The notes under the pieces are model-generated. The model worked only from the letters and a program-made list of their open reading frames with translations, ran no database searches and was not told where the DNA came from. This document shows, in pieces, positions 1 through 8,718 of a stretch of DNA of 64,000 nucleotides (positions within the stretch are counted from its first letter, which is position 1; each line of letters starts with the position of its first letter). This stretch comes from Qipengyuania gelatinilytica (GTDB taxonomy: Bacteria > Pseudomonadota > Alphaproteobacteria > Sphingomonadales > Sphingomonadaceae): assembly GCF_019711315.1 (NCBI RefSeq), contig NZ_CP081294.1:2232001-2296000 (forward strand). Reading direction: 5' to 3'. A program made the position numbers and the translations under genes.

Positions 1-783
1 GGGCATGGCGACATCAACGGCTTCCGCCGCGAAGTGAACGATTCGCTTGGCACCTCCTTCTCCTGCACCGGGCCGGTCGAATGTGCGGAGCGGGTGCGCG
101 AAGCGTCGAAATACGGCGCGGACCTGATCAAGATCACGGCCACCGGCGGTGTGCTCAGCCAGCAGGGTCGCGGCCTTGAGGCGCACTTCACCGATGCCGA
201 GATGCGCTCCATCGTCACCACCGCGGAATCGCTCGGCCTCAAGGTTGCCGCCCATGCCCATGGCGCGCGCGGGATCGAGGCCGCAGCGCGTGCAGGCGTG
301 CACACCATCGAACACGGCACCTATCTCGACGAGGCGGCTGCGAAGGCCATGCGTGAAAACGGCACCACGCTGGTGCCCACGCTGATGGCGTTCGAAGGTA
401 TCAAGGACAACCTTGGCACAGGCTTCTACACGCCGGTTGTGGAGGACAAGATCCGCGCGGTCAGCGAATATGCGGGCACCATCGTCGAGCGCGCCCGCCG
501 CTGGAACGTGAACGTCGCTTTCGGCACCGATGCCGGCGTCTTCCCGCATGGCGAGAATGCAGGGGAGTTCGCCCTGCTCAAGGCCAACGGGATGAGCGAC
601 CGCGACGCGCTTGCCAGCGCCACCACGGGCGCTGCGCAAATCCTCGGCATGGAGGGCGAGATCGGCCGTATCGCGCCGGGCTATTCGGCCGATATCATTG
701 CGGTCGAAGGCAATCCGCTCGAAGACGTGACCGTGCTCGAGGATGTCGACTGGGTCATGGTGCGCGGGCGCGTGATCGAGTGA
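1..783 (+). CDS. metal-dependent amidohydrolase, 3' part (5' end outside window)
   Basis: The reading frame is open from base 1 to the TGA at 781-783, so this is the C-terminal 260 residues of a gene that begins to the left. The protein belongs to the amidohydrolase superfamily, in the group often annotated as Xaa-Pro dipeptidase or imidazolonepropionase-like. Visible landmarks are IKITATGG (the usual metal-bridging lysine strand), HAHGARGIEAA, IEHGTYLDE and GTDAG, followed by the closing ADIIAVEGNP strand of the composite beta domain. These correspond to the metal-ligand lysine, histidines and catalytic aspartate of the family. The next gene overlaps its stop by 4 bp, so the two are probably translationally coupled. 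The substrate cannot be told from the sequence; a peptidase or cyclic-amide hydrolase role is inference. Confidence 0.85.
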   Translation, partial: GHGDINGFRREVNDSLGTSFSCTGPVECAERVREASKYGADLIKITATGGVLSQQGRGLEAHFTDAEMRSIVTTAESLGLKVAAHAHGARGIEAAARAGVHTIEHGTYLDEAAAKAMRENGTTLVPTLMAFEGIKDNLGTGFYTPVVEDKIRAVSEYAGTIVERARRWNVNVAFGTDAGVFPHGENAGEFALLKANGMSDRDALASATTGAAQILGMEGEIGRIAPGYSADIIAVEGNPLEDVTVLEDVDWVMVRGRVIE

Positions 784-1727
784 TCCGCGCCAGTCTTGCC
801 GCCTGCACGCTTGCCTTGCTTGCAGGCGGTCCGTTGGGCGCCGAAGAACCCCGGATATGCCAGCGCGAGCTGGTCGTCCTTGGCGCGGGGCAGGATGCCG
901 GCACGCCGCAGATCGGCAATGCGCAGGACGATGGCCCGCAATTGCTAGCGAGTTCGCTCGCGCTGATCGACCGCAAGGCGGGTGCGCGCTATCTCTTCGA
1001 TGCGTATCCACAGATCACCGGCCAATTGGCGGCGCTCGACCGCATCGAGCAGCCCGCCGAGGGTCTGGGCCTCGACGGTATCTTCCTGACTCATGCGCAT
1101 ATCGGACACTACCTCGGTCTCGCCTATCTCGGGCGCGAAGCCGCGAGCGCAAATGGTGTGCCGGTCTATGCCATGCCGCGTATGGCCAAATTCCTGCGCG
1201 AGAATGGCCCATGGAGCCAGCTGGTCGAGCTTGGGCAGATTGAACTGGTGGCGCTGGGCGACGGGAAGGGTCTCCAGGCCGTGTCGCTAGCGCCCGACCT
1301 CGTGGTGGTTGCCTTGCCGGTGCCGCATCGGGACGAATTATCAGAAGCGGTCGGATATTACATCATGCCGGAAGATGGCGGCGGCGCCCTCTATCTTTCC
1401 GACATCGACAGCTGGGACGAATGGAGCGGGCCAGACGGACCGGTGCTGGCCACCATGCTCGCCGGGGCGGATCATATCTTCGTCGACGCAACCTTCTGGG
1501 ACGACAACGAGCTTCCCGGACGCGACATGAGCGAAATTCCGCACCCGCGCGTCACTGAGACGATGGACCTGCTGCAGCATTATCCGGCTGACATGCGATC
1601 GAAGGTGCACTTCATCCATTACAATCACACCAATCCGCTGCGCGATCCGGATAGCGCCGAAAGCCGCGAGGTCGAGGCGCGCGGCTTCAATGTCGCGCGG
1701 CGCGGCGAGCGGATTTGTCTCGACTGA
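780..1727 (+). CDS. exported metallo-beta-lactamase-fold protein, PqqB-like
   Basis: 315 residues starting at a GTG that overlaps the upstream stop (GTGA). The N terminus (MIRASLAACTLALLAGGPLGA) is a typical Sec signal peptide, so the protein is likely periplasmic. Residues 104-110 read THAHIGH, the first zinc motif of the metallo-beta-lactamase fold. The motif normally reads HxHxDH; here the histidines are kept and the aspartate is glycine. Later histidines sit in VPHRDE and HFIHYNHTNPL. The arrangement resembles the PqqB-like branch of the superfamily. No pqqA, C, D or E gene is nearby, so a role in PQQ synthesis is unlikely. Coupling to the amidohydrolase suggests action on a related extracytoplasmic substrate, which is inference. 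Confidence 0.75.
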   Translation: MIRASLAACTLALLAGGPLGAEEPRICQRELVVLGAGQDAGTPQIGNAQDDGPQLLASSLALIDRKAGARYLFDAYPQITGQLAALDRIEQPAEGLGLDGIFLTHAHIGHYLGLAYLGREAASANGVPVYAMPRMAKFLRENGPWSQLVELGQIELVALGDGKGLQAVSLAPDLVVVALPVPHRDELSEAVGYYIMPEDGGGALYLSDIDSWDEWSGPDGPVLATMLAGADHIFVDATFWDDNELPGRDMSEIPHPRVTETMDLLQHYPADMRSKVHFIHYNHTNPLRDPDSAESREVEARGFNVARRGERICLD

Positions 1728-1731
1728 GGCG

Positions 1732-2526
1732 CTATTCGCCTGCGGCCAGTTGCCGCCAGCTTCTCGGGACCGAATAGCCCTTCGCTTCCTGCACCGCGAT
1801 GGCGCGGCGAATGGTCTCGCGCGCGGCGGCCATGCCGTTGCGTTCCTGGATCGCGGCGAGATTGGCGAGGCTGCGCGCATCCTCTGCGTCGTTCAAGACA
1901 ACCTCTTCGAGCCGCTTCATCGCCGAGCGGTCGTCACCTTTGGCGAGTGCCAGCGCGACCAGCGACCGGCGCGCTTCCTGTGCCCTCGCAGGCGCAAGCT
2001 CGCCGGTCGAAAGCAGCGCGAGCAGGCCTTCTTCGCGCAAACCGGCATCATCGGCATGTTGCGCAAGGGCAAACAGCTTTTCACTGCCGACGTGCCGCTC
2101 GCGCGCCGAATAGCTCTCGGTATAGGCGACGTGGCGATAGTGATCGATGGCGCCCGCCAGATCGCCTTCAGCGGCCAGGTCGTCGCCCGAGGCGAGGATG
2201 CAGACCACCGTCTTGCTGAGCAAAGGGTCTTCGGATTCGCAGCCCTTGCGCTTGCGCATGATGAACTTGTGCGTGTGCGGCGTCATGCCCGATTGCGGGG
2301 TGAGGCCGGGAGTGCCGACATTGGAGGCGATGCCGCTGTTGGCGAAATGCGCGGTCCTCGGCACGCGCGACCCCAGCGCGACGCGGCGCGGTTTCTCGTC
2401 GGGATCGGCAATAACGATGATCGGCGGGGGAGGCGTACCCTCTTCCTCCGTCTCGCCGGCGTCCTGCGCGATGGCACCGGCCGGAAGGGCGAGGGCAAAA
2501 GCCGCGAGGGCGAGGGCTGTCTTCAT
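1732..2526 (-). CDS. exported hypothetical protein with helical-repeat C terminus
   Basis: 264 residues. The frame is open further upstream, but the ATG at 2526 is chosen because it is preceded by GGAGAGA at good spacing and opens a clear signal peptide (MKTALALAAFALALPAGAIAQ). After it come an acidic, proline-rich linker (TEEEGTPPPP), a middle segment with two cysteines, and an alanine-rich C-terminal half whose helix-pair pattern resembles tetratricopeptide-type repeats, for example AAEGDLAGAIDHYRHVAY and SLANLAAIQERNG. I do not recognise a named family. It converges on the metallo-beta-lactamase gene with a 4-bp gap and is divergent from the DUF885 lipoprotein gene. A periplasmic protein-protein interaction role is a guess from the repeats. 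Confidence 0.6.
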   Translation of the reverse strand: MKTALALAAFALALPAGAIAQDAGETEEEGTPPPPIIVIADPDEKPRRVALGSRVPRTAHFANSGIASNVGTPGLTPQSGMTPHTHKFIMRKRKGCESEDPLLSKTVVCILASGDDLAAEGDLAGAIDHYRHVAYTESYSARERHVGSEKLFALAQHADDAGLREEGLLALLSTGELAPARAQEARRSLVALALAKGDDRSAMKRLEEVVLNDAEDARSLANLAAIQERNGMAAARETIRRAIAVQEAKGYSVPRSWRQLAAGE

Positions 2527-2696
2527 GCGTTCTCTCTCCAGCAGCGTAAAAGCATGGATGAGCGGGCCCATGTTGGCAACCGGGACAGGTCGCAATCGCG
2601 CCGTTCGTCGAAGCGGATACCGCAGCAATCGGGGAAGATTTCCAATTTCCGGCGACGCGCCTACAAGGCTCGCAATAGTTAACAGGGGTTCCAGAA

Positions 2697-4553
2697 ATGA
2701 AAATCGTGACCGGTGCGCTGCTTGGTGTGTCCGCACTTTCGCTTGCCGCGTGTGCTTCGACGCCAGGCGAGGAAGTAACCGTGACGCAGACCGGGGAGTA
2801 CGAACTCAGCGGGACGATGGAAATTCCCGATGCCGACGACCAGTCTGCCCACGACGCCCTGTTCGCGCTGTTCGAGGATGCCGACGAGCGCAATCTGAAA
2901 CTCAACCCCATCGGCGCGCTGTTCCGCGGTGACATGCGCTATGCGGACCGGATCGGCGATTTCCTCACCGACGAGTACAACGATCTCTCGCGCGCCGATG
3001 CCGAGCTCAACCTTGCCAAGCTGAAGGAAATCAACCGCGCCGCGCTCTCGCCGACCGACCAGCTTGCCTATGACGTGTTCGAGTACAACCAGAGCCAGAC
3101 GCTGAAGGCGCTGACGCCGCAAATCCTCGCGGTTACCGATGTGCGCCCGGTGAACCATTTCTCCGGCTTCCACACTTTCTATCCCGACTTCGCCAGCGGG
3201 CAGAGCGCAGCGCCGTTCAAGACGGTCGAGGATTACGAGAACAACCTCAAGCGCCACGCGAACTACGTCGAGCTGACGGATCGTTCGATTGCCCGCTTCC
3301 GGGAAGGCATGGAAAGCGGCGTGCTGGAAACCCAGCTGACGATCGGCAATGTCATCACCCAGCTCGATACGCAGCTTGCGCTCGATATCGAGGAATCGCC
3401 TTTCTGGATGCCGGTGACCAATTTCCCGGACGACTTCAGCGAAGCCGACCAGTCACGCCTGACAGGCGCATATCGTGCCTCGATCTCCGAGATTTACGCA
3501 GCCCATGCCCGCCTGCGCGATTTCCTGCGCGACGATTATTACGCAAAGGCCCGCGAAAGCGTCGGCCTTGCGCAGATGAAGGGCGGCGAGGCGCTGTACC
3601 GCCAGCTGATCGAGAATACGACCACGCTGCCGCTCGAACCCGACTACCTGCACAACCTCGGCCTGTCCGAGGTGGCGCGCATCAAGGAGGGGCTCGAGGA
3701 CATCAAGGCCGAGGTCGGCTTCGAAGGTACGCTCAACGAGTTCTTCGACTACGTCCGCACCGATCCGCAGTTCAAGCCTGCAAGCCGCGAAGCGCTGACG
3801 CAGACCTATTACGACATCGGGAAAGCGGTCGACGACAAGATCGGCGACTACTTCTCGCTCGTTCCCAAGAGCGAGCTCGTGATCAAGCCTTACGAACCCT
3901 ATCGCGAGCAGTTCTCCGCCGGCGGGTCCTACCAGAGCGGGGCGCCCGACGGCTCGCGCCCGGGCACCTTCTATTTCAACGCCTATGACCTGCCGAGCCG
4001 CCTGACGACCGGCAATGTCACGCTCTACCTTCATGAAGGCGCACCGGGGCATCACTTCCAGATCAGCCTCGCGCAGGAAAACACCGACCTGCCTGCGTTC
4101 ATGCGCTTCGGCGGCACCACGGCCTTCGTCGAGGGCTGGGCGCTCTATTCGGAGACGCTGGGTTACGAGATGGGCTTCTTCGAGGACCCGTGGAACCGCT
4201 ATGGCACGCTGCAGGACGAACAGCTGCGCGCCATGCGCCTCGTGGTCGACACGGGCCTCCACGCCAAGGGCTGGACCCGCGAGCAGGCGATCGACTTCAT
4301 GCTGGAAAACAGCGGCATGACCCGCACAGAGGTCGTGGCCGAGGTCGAACGCTATATCGCCATTCCCAGCCAGGCACTCGCCTACAAGGTCGGCGCGCTG
4401 AAGATCCAGGAACTGCGCGCAAAGGCCGAAGAAGCGCTGGGCGACGATTTCGACATCAAGGCCTTCCACACGCAGGTTCTCGATACCGGCGGCCTCCCGC
4501 TGCCGGTGCTCGAAGCCAAGATCGATCGCTGGATTGCAGGGGGCGGCGCCTGA
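2697..4553 (+). CDS. DUF885 family lipoprotein, putative zinc metallopeptidase
   Basis: 618 residues. The N terminus ends in a lipobox (SLAACAS, lipidation Cys19), so it is likely a membrane-anchored periplasmic or outer-membrane lipoprotein. The fold matches DUF885, a large family of helical proteins distantly related to M32/M3-type peptidases. The key signature, LHEGAPGHHFQ around residues 445-455, supplies an HE...HH zinc-binding set, and EGWALYSE near residue 479 provides the conserved glutamate region. The length is usual for the family. It stands alone on the plus strand, divergent from the gene before it. Exported peptidases of this kind are often multiplied in Erythrobacteraceae, but the substrate is unknown. 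Confidence 0.85.
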   Translation: MKIVTGALLGVSALSLAACASTPGEEVTVTQTGEYELSGTMEIPDADDQSAHDALFALFEDADERNLKLNPIGALFRGDMRYADRIGDFLTDEYNDLSRADAELNLAKLKEINRAALSPTDQLAYDVFEYNQSQTLKALTPQILAVTDVRPVNHFSGFHTFYPDFASGQSAAPFKTVEDYENNLKRHANYVELTDRSIARFREGMESGVLETQLTIGNVITQLDTQLALDIEESPFWMPVTNFPDDFSEADQSRLTGAYRASISEIYAAHARLRDFLRDDYYAKARESVGLAQMKGGEALYRQLIENTTTLPLEPDYLHNLGLSEVARIKEGLEDIKAEVGFEGTLNEFFDYVRTDPQFKPASREALTQTYYDIGKAVDDKIGDYFSLVPKSELVIKPYEPYREQFSAGGSYQSGAPDGSRPGTFYFNAYDLPSRLTTGNVTLYLHEGAPGHHFQISLAQENTDLPAFMRFGGTTAFVEGWALYSETLGYEMGFFEDPWNRYGTLQDEQLRAMRLVVDTGLHAKGWTREQAIDFMLENSGMTRTEVVAEVERYIAIPSQALAYKVGALKIQELRAKAEEALGDDFDIKAFHTQVLDTGGLPLPVLEAKIDRWIAGGGA

Positions 4554-4770
4554 GGCTCGCTCCCGGCGAGCGGGACTACCGCCTCGCCTCGAAAAGCCGG
4601 TTTTTCCTGCCAGAATCCGTCCACGTCGCGGGCGACAGCATCCCTGCGCCTGCGCGAAACTGTTTCAAATCGGGACGTTAGCTGCGCAATCGCGGCGATT
4701 GGGGAACCTATTCGCCGCATAGGTGGTTTTACCGGTCAGGACGGAGGGAATGAGTTCATGGAGGTATACC

Positions 4771-4920
4771 ATGTCTAGCATGTCCTTCCGCAGCAGCCGC
4801 CCCGACGGGTGGATCAAGCCCAAGGCCTATAGCGACGCCTCGCTGCGTTTTAAGGCCCACGGCAAGATCATCCCGATGGAGGAACCAGGTTTCCTGGCTC
4901 GTCTCTTCGGCCGGCGGTAA
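4771..4920 (+). CDS. small basic hypothetical protein (49 aa)
   Basis: The ATG at 4771 follows a strong Shine-Dalgarno GGAGGT with 5-6 bases between, better than the in-frame ATG at 4750, which sits almost on its own ribosome site. The product is rich in serine, arginine and lysine, has no signal peptide or membrane helix, and ends in a basic FLARLFGRR tail that could form an amphipathic or membrane-touching helix. A strong terminator follows directly, which supports a real independent transcript. I do not recognise a family and assign no function. Confidence 0.6.
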   Translation: MSSMSFRSSRPDGWIKPKAYSDASLRFKAHGKIIPMEEPGFLARLFGRR

Positions 4921-4945
4921 GCTGAGGGTTCAGTCGTAAAAGGGC

Positions 4946-4982
4946 AGGGGCCGGAAGTCGTATCGACTCCCGGCCCCTTATC
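4946..4982. terminator. intrinsic terminator between small ORF and AGCS gene
   Basis: AGGGGCCGG at 4946-4954 pairs with CCGGCCCCT at 4970-4978. An inner AGTCG/CGACT stem and a three-base loop complete the hairpin, and a short T-containing tail follows. It lies between the convergent small gene and AGCS symporter gene and could serve both strands. Confidence 0.7.
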
Positions 4983-5009
4983 TTTGTCCGTCGCTGGAGG
5001 CGGAGGAGG

Positions 5010-6533
5010 TCAGTACTCCTCCGGTTCCTCCGGCGTATCGGCGGTGTAGTTCTTGCCTGCGGTCTTGTCGCCCCGGGCGAGTGCGAACACCACTCCCGAA
5101 AGCAGGACCAGCGCCAGCAGGTTGGGCACGACCATCACGGCATTGGCGATGTCGCCCATGCGCCAGATCAAATCGCTTTCCCGGCTCGCGCCAACGAAGA
5201 TACCCACGCACCACAGGACGCGCCATGCCATATGCAGCACCTTCTCGCCCTTCAGGTTCGAACCCGGAATACGGTCGTAGATGAAGGTGATCGCGCGTTC
5301 GCCGTAATAGCTCCACGTCAGCAGCGTGGTGAACACGAACAGGAGCAGCGCCACCGATGCCACCAGCGTTCCCAGCGGGATCGCCCCGATCTCGAACGGG
5401 AAGGCGGCGGCGAACGCACCGCTGGTCACGGCAAAGCCATCGAGGTCCGCCTGCCATGCATGCTTCACGGCACTGCCGGCATGGGTGAAGTCACCTTCAA
5501 CCGTCAGGATTACCAGCGCCGTCATGGTGCAGATCACGATGGTGTCGATGAATGTGCCAAGCATGGCCATGCGGCCCTGGAACTGCGGATCGTCGGTCTG
5601 TGCAACGGCGTGGGCGATCGGGGTCGAACCCTGGCCCGCTTCGTTGGAGAACAGGCCGCGAGCCACACCGGCCCGGATGGCGAGGATGACCGCTGCACCC
5701 ACGAAGCCGCCGCTGGCCGACTGCGCGTTGAACGCGCCGCCGAAGATACGGCTGAAGGTTTCGGGGATGTCCTGGATGTTCAGCAGGATCGCGATGATCG
5801 CCATGACGATGTAGGTCGCCGCCATGAAGGGTACGACCTTCTCGGCCACATTGCCGATCGACTTGATCCCGCCGATGATGACGATGAAGACAAGGATCGC
5901 GACGATCAGTCCGCCAAGCCATTCCTCGATCCCGAACAGTTCGTTGAGGCCGTCTGCCACGGCGTTTGCCTGGATGGCGTTGCCGGTGACAAGACCGCTG
6001 ATCAGCGTGCCGATACAGAAGAAAATGGCGAGCCAGGTCCACTTGGGACCAAGGCCCATCATGATGTAGCTCATCGGGCCGCCGCGATAGGTGCCTTCGC
6101 TGGTCGTTTCGCGATAGCGGATAGCCAGCGCGCCCTCGGCGAAGGCCAGCGCCATGCCGAACAAGGCCGTGATCCACATCCAGAAGATGGCGCCCGGACC
6201 GCCCAGCGCGATTGCGGTCGCCACACCTGCGAGGTTACCGGTGCCGACCTGTCCGGAAAGCGCGGTCGACAAGGCCGCGAACGGCGAGATTTCACCTGCC
6301 CCCTTGCTCTTGCGGCCGGCGAACAGGCCCTTCACCGCTGCACCAAGGTTGGTGATCGGATAGGCCCTTAGGCCGATCATGAACCACAGGCCGGCGCCCA
6401 GAAGGATAATTGCCAATGGCGGGAAGGGAATGACGGCTGCACCATCCCATGTCCCGCCCCAGATGAAATCCGCCACATTGGTAACGGGGCCAAGCAGACG
6501 TTCGTCCAGCGTGGCCGGTTGGCTGGTTGCCAT
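5010..6533 (-). CDS. sodium:alanine/glycine symporter, AGCS family
   Basis: 507 residues, the usual size for amino acid carrier proteins that import alanine or glycine with Na+. The sequence has about ten hydrophobic helices. Family hallmarks are ALSGQVGTGNLAGVATAI (residues 91-108), GGPGAIFWMW (111-120), the YRGGPMSYIMMGLG segment (about 149-162) and, in the second half, SNEAGQGSTPIAHA. The start at 6533 places a short hydrophilic N-terminal tail before helix 1. It is monocistronic: divergent from secE and convergent with the small gene, with a terminator on its 3' side. AGCS membership is secure; alanine versus glycine preference cannot be read from sequence. Confidence 0.92.
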   Translation of the reverse strand: MATSQPATLDERLLGPVTNVADFIWGGTWDGAAVIPFPPLAIILLGAGLWFMIGLRAYPITNLGAAVKGLFAGRKSKGAGEISPFAALSTALSGQVGTGNLAGVATAIALGGPGAIFWMWITALFGMALAFAEGALAIRYRETTSEGTYRGGPMSYIMMGLGPKWTWLAIFFCIGTLISGLVTGNAIQANAVADGLNELFGIEEWLGGLIVAILVFIVIIGGIKSIGNVAEKVVPFMAATYIVMAIIAILLNIQDIPETFSRIFGGAFNAQSASGGFVGAAVILAIRAGVARGLFSNEAGQGSTPIAHAVAQTDDPQFQGRMAMLGTFIDTIVICTMTALVILTVEGDFTHAGSAVKHAWQADLDGFAVTSGAFAAAFPFEIGAIPLGTLVASVALLLFVFTTLLTWSYYGERAITFIYDRIPGSNLKGEKVLHMAWRVLWCVGIFVGASRESDLIWRMGDIANAVMVVPNLLALVLLSGVVFALARGDKTAGKNYTADTPEEPEEY

Positions 6534-6773
6534 TCTTATATTCCCCTCAAACGTCCCGTATTTGGTAAAGCGCGCAAGCTAGCCACGTCGCGCCAGCTTG
6601 GAAAGGCGCAAAAACGCCGCTCTCCACCGCTTGCCTTTTGGGCGCGTGCCGCCTAAATGCCTCTGCGTCTTCCGACATCGATGAAGGAAAAGCCCCTCCC
6701 GAACTTGTATCGGGGCGGCGAAACCCCCATCCCGGAAGAGACATAAGTTTCAACGCGAGAGCACGAGCAGATC

Positions 6774-7007
6774 ATGGCCGAAACGCCCGACAAGACACCC
6801 AAGGCAGCCAAGGCGAACAAGACGTCGCCCGCCGAATTCGTCCGTCAGGTCCAGACCGAAGGACGCAAGGTCGTCTGGCCGACCCGCCAGGAAACGATCC
6901 GCATCTCGATCTTCGTCTTCATCATGATGACGATCCTCTCGCTCTTCTTCCTCGGCGTCGATTCGCTTTTCAACGTCGTGGTCGGCTGGCTGATGACGCT
7001 GGCCTGA
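6774..7007 (+). CDS. secE: preprotein translocase subunit SecE
   Basis: 77 residues, the short single-helix SecE form typical of alphaproteobacteria. A charged lysine-rich N terminus leads into the conserved PAEFVRQVQTEGRKVVWPTRQE amphipathic region, then one membrane helix (SIFVFIMMTILSLFFLGVDSL) and a short tail. SecE clamps SecY in the inner-membrane SecYEG channel and is essential. It lies 24 bp before nusG, the standard secE-nusG pair, and the two are probably cotranscribed. The tRNA-Trp gene often found just before secE is not visible in the 240 bp upstream. Confidence 0.95.
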   Translation: MAETPDKTPKAAKANKTSPAEFVRQVQTEGRKVVWPTRQETIRISIFVFIMMTILSLFFLGVDSLFNVVVGWLMTLA

Positions 7008-7031
7008 TTTTCCAGGGGTAACGAGAACACT

Positions 7032-7568
7032 ATGGCACGCTGGTACATCATCCACGCCTATTCGGGCTTCGAAAACAAGGTCCGCGATTCGATCATCGCC
7101 GAGGCCGAGCGTCTGGGCCTGTCCGAAGGCGTCGAAGAAGTTCAGGTCCCGACCGAGACCGTGACCGAGGTCAAGCGCGGCAAGAAGGTCCAGGTCGAAC
7201 GCAAGTTCATGCCGGGCTACGTCCTCGCCAAGCTCAACATGACCGACGACGTGTACCACCTTGTGAAGAACACGCCCAAGGTCACCGGCTTCCTCGGCAA
7301 CAACAACAAGCCGCAGGCCATCTCCGAAAAGGAAGCCGCACGCTATTTCGGCGGTGTGGAAGAAGCCAAGTCGGCTCCGAAGAAGCAGGTTTCGGTCGAT
7401 TACGAAATCGGCGACCAGGTCAAGGTACTCGACGGTCCCTTCGCCAGCTTCAACGGCCTCGTCGAGGAACTCGATTTCGACAAGCAGAAGGTCAAGGTTT
7501 CGGTCTCGATCTTCGGCCGCGCAACGCCGGTCGAACTCGAATTCGAACAGGTCGAGCTGGTCAAGTAA
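7032..7568 (+). CDS. nusG: transcription termination/antitermination factor NusG
   Basis: 178 residues. The N-terminal NGN domain opens with ARWYIIHAYSGFENKV, which binds the beta' clamp of RNA polymerase. The C-terminal KOW domain begins near residue 124 (YEIGDQVKVLDGPFASFNG), which contacts Rho or ribosomal S10. Full normal length. It follows secE as usual, but a terminator comes immediately after it and rplK is about 4.1 kb away, so the classic run on into the ribosomal operon is broken here. Confidence 0.97.
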   Translation: MARWYIIHAYSGFENKVRDSIIAEAERLGLSEGVEEVQVPTETVTEVKRGKKVQVERKFMPGYVLAKLNMTDDVYHLVKNTPKVTGFLGNNNKPQAISEKEAARYFGGVEEAKSAPKKQVSVDYEIGDQVKVLDGPFASFNGLVEELDFDKQKVKVSVSIFGRATPVELEFEQVELVK

Positions 7569-7590
7569 GACCGGTCTTCCGAACCCACGA

Positions 7591-7628
7591 AAAAGGGGCG
7601 CCCCGCGATCCGCGAGGCGCCCTTTTTT
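7591..7628. terminator. intrinsic terminator after nusG
   Basis: GGGCGCC (7596-7602) pairs with GGCGCCC (7616-7622). CGCG arms are stacked inside, with one C/A mismatch and a three-base loop, followed by TTTTTT at 7623-7628. AAAA on the left side makes it symmetrical, so it can also end the convergent PD40 gene. Confidence 0.85.
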
Positions 7629-7648
7629 CGTTGGGACAAGCTCTTGTC

Positions 7649-8578
7649 CTAGTCCGATGAACGGGGGAAGCGGATGACCCTGAAGGCGCTGCCCTTGGAT
7701 CGCTCGGAAACATAGACGTCCGAACTCCCCTCACCACCGGCGCGGTTCGAGCCGAACACAAGCATCGATCCGTCCCAGGAAATCGATGCGCGCGATTCCC
7801 CGGCATCCGAATTGACCTGTTCGATCGGCTGCGGCTCGTTCCAGTCATCGTTGATAGTGGCGCGGGTCGCAGTCCAGATATCGCTCGCGCCCTTGCCGCC
7901 CGGACGATCGGAATCGAAGACGATTTCCAGCCCGTCGCGGCTCAGGTTCGGACGCGCGTCGCTATATTCCGTGCTCAGCGATTCCACCTTCGACACCTGC
8001 CCCTGGTTGTCCGCGACATAGATGTCCTGGCCACCGTCGCGCGTACTCGAGAAGTAGATTACCGGACGCCCCCCGGCCCCTTCCACAATGGTCGGGCTCC
8101 ATTCCTGCGCCGGACTGTTGATCGGCCCGGCAAGTCTTTGCGCACTTCCGAAGCCGCCATTCGGGCTGCGCCGGGCCACATAGATGTCGCCATTGGGTTC
8201 GTCTTTCTTGCTAACGAAATAGAGGCGGTTGCCGCGCGTGGGCGTGGGGCAGAATTCATCGGCAACCGAGTTTATGTTGGAGCCGGCATTGACAGGTTCG
8301 CCCCAACCGTCCCCTTCCCAGGGGGCGATCCAGATATCGAGGCCGCCGAACCCGCCCGGGCGCGTGGAAGCGATGTAGAGATCGTTGCTCATCGGATCGA
8401 GGATCGGGCAGCCGTCACCCTGAGGGCTGTTGGGTGAGCCGTCATTGCCGGAGTATTCTTCGGCATTCTCGGGCGCGCTCCACGGCCCGAAACTGCTGGC
8501 GACTATTGCCGCCGAGGCACCGCCGGCCACGGCGAAGATCGCCAGAAAGCCCATTGTCTTCTTCACTTTGATGCTCAT
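7649..8578 (-). CDS. exported PD40/TolB-like beta-propeller protein
   Basis: 309 residues from the ATG at 8578, which lies 8 bases after GGAGG; the ATG six bases further upstream is too close to that site. The N terminus is hydrophobic (TMGFLAIFAVAGGASAAIVAS) and reads as a signal peptide or anchor. At least five WD40-like PD40 blades follow, for example LYIASTRPGGFGGLDIW, LYFVSKKDEPNGDIYV, IYFSSTRDGGQDIYV, IVFDSDRPGGKGASDIW and LVFGSNRAGGEGSSDVYV. Such propellers bind proteins or glycans in the periplasm; no enzyme domain is attached. The gene diverges from an AraC-type regulator across about 140 bp, so control by that regulator is plausible but not shown. Confidence 0.8.
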   Translation of the reverse strand: MSIKVKKTMGFLAIFAVAGGASAAIVASSFGPWSAPENAEEYSGNDGSPNSPQGDGCPILDPMSNDLYIASTRPGGFGGLDIWIAPWEGDGWGEPVNAGSNINSVADEFCPTPTRGNRLYFVSKKDEPNGDIYVARRSPNGGFGSAQRLAGPINSPAQEWSPTIVEGAGGRPVIYFSSTRDGGQDIYVADNQGQVSKVESLSTEYSDARPNLSRDGLEIVFDSDRPGGKGASDIWTATRATINDDWNEPQPIEQVNSDAGESRASISWDGSMLVFGSNRAGGEGSSDVYVSERSKGSAFRVIRFPRSSD

Positions 8579-8718
8579 TCCCATATCCTCCGTTGATAAG
8601 AGGATGCGAGGCTTTCACTCTTCACTGGGAATTGCTTGGACAAGAGTGTGCCGGACTTGTCCTATTGCGACTCCGCGCGACGCTTTATTTGCACAACTTC
8701 CGAAAGGAGGTGGCTTGG

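Noticed and set aside
4555..4571. Hairpin GCTCGC-TCCCG-GCGAGC after the DUF885 gene
   Set aside because: Stem of only six pairs without a T tract, so not accepted as a terminator.
5247..5275. GGTTCGAACC-like string resembling a tRNA T-loop
   Set aside because: Lies within the AGCS gene and no acceptor or anticodon stem can be drawn around it.
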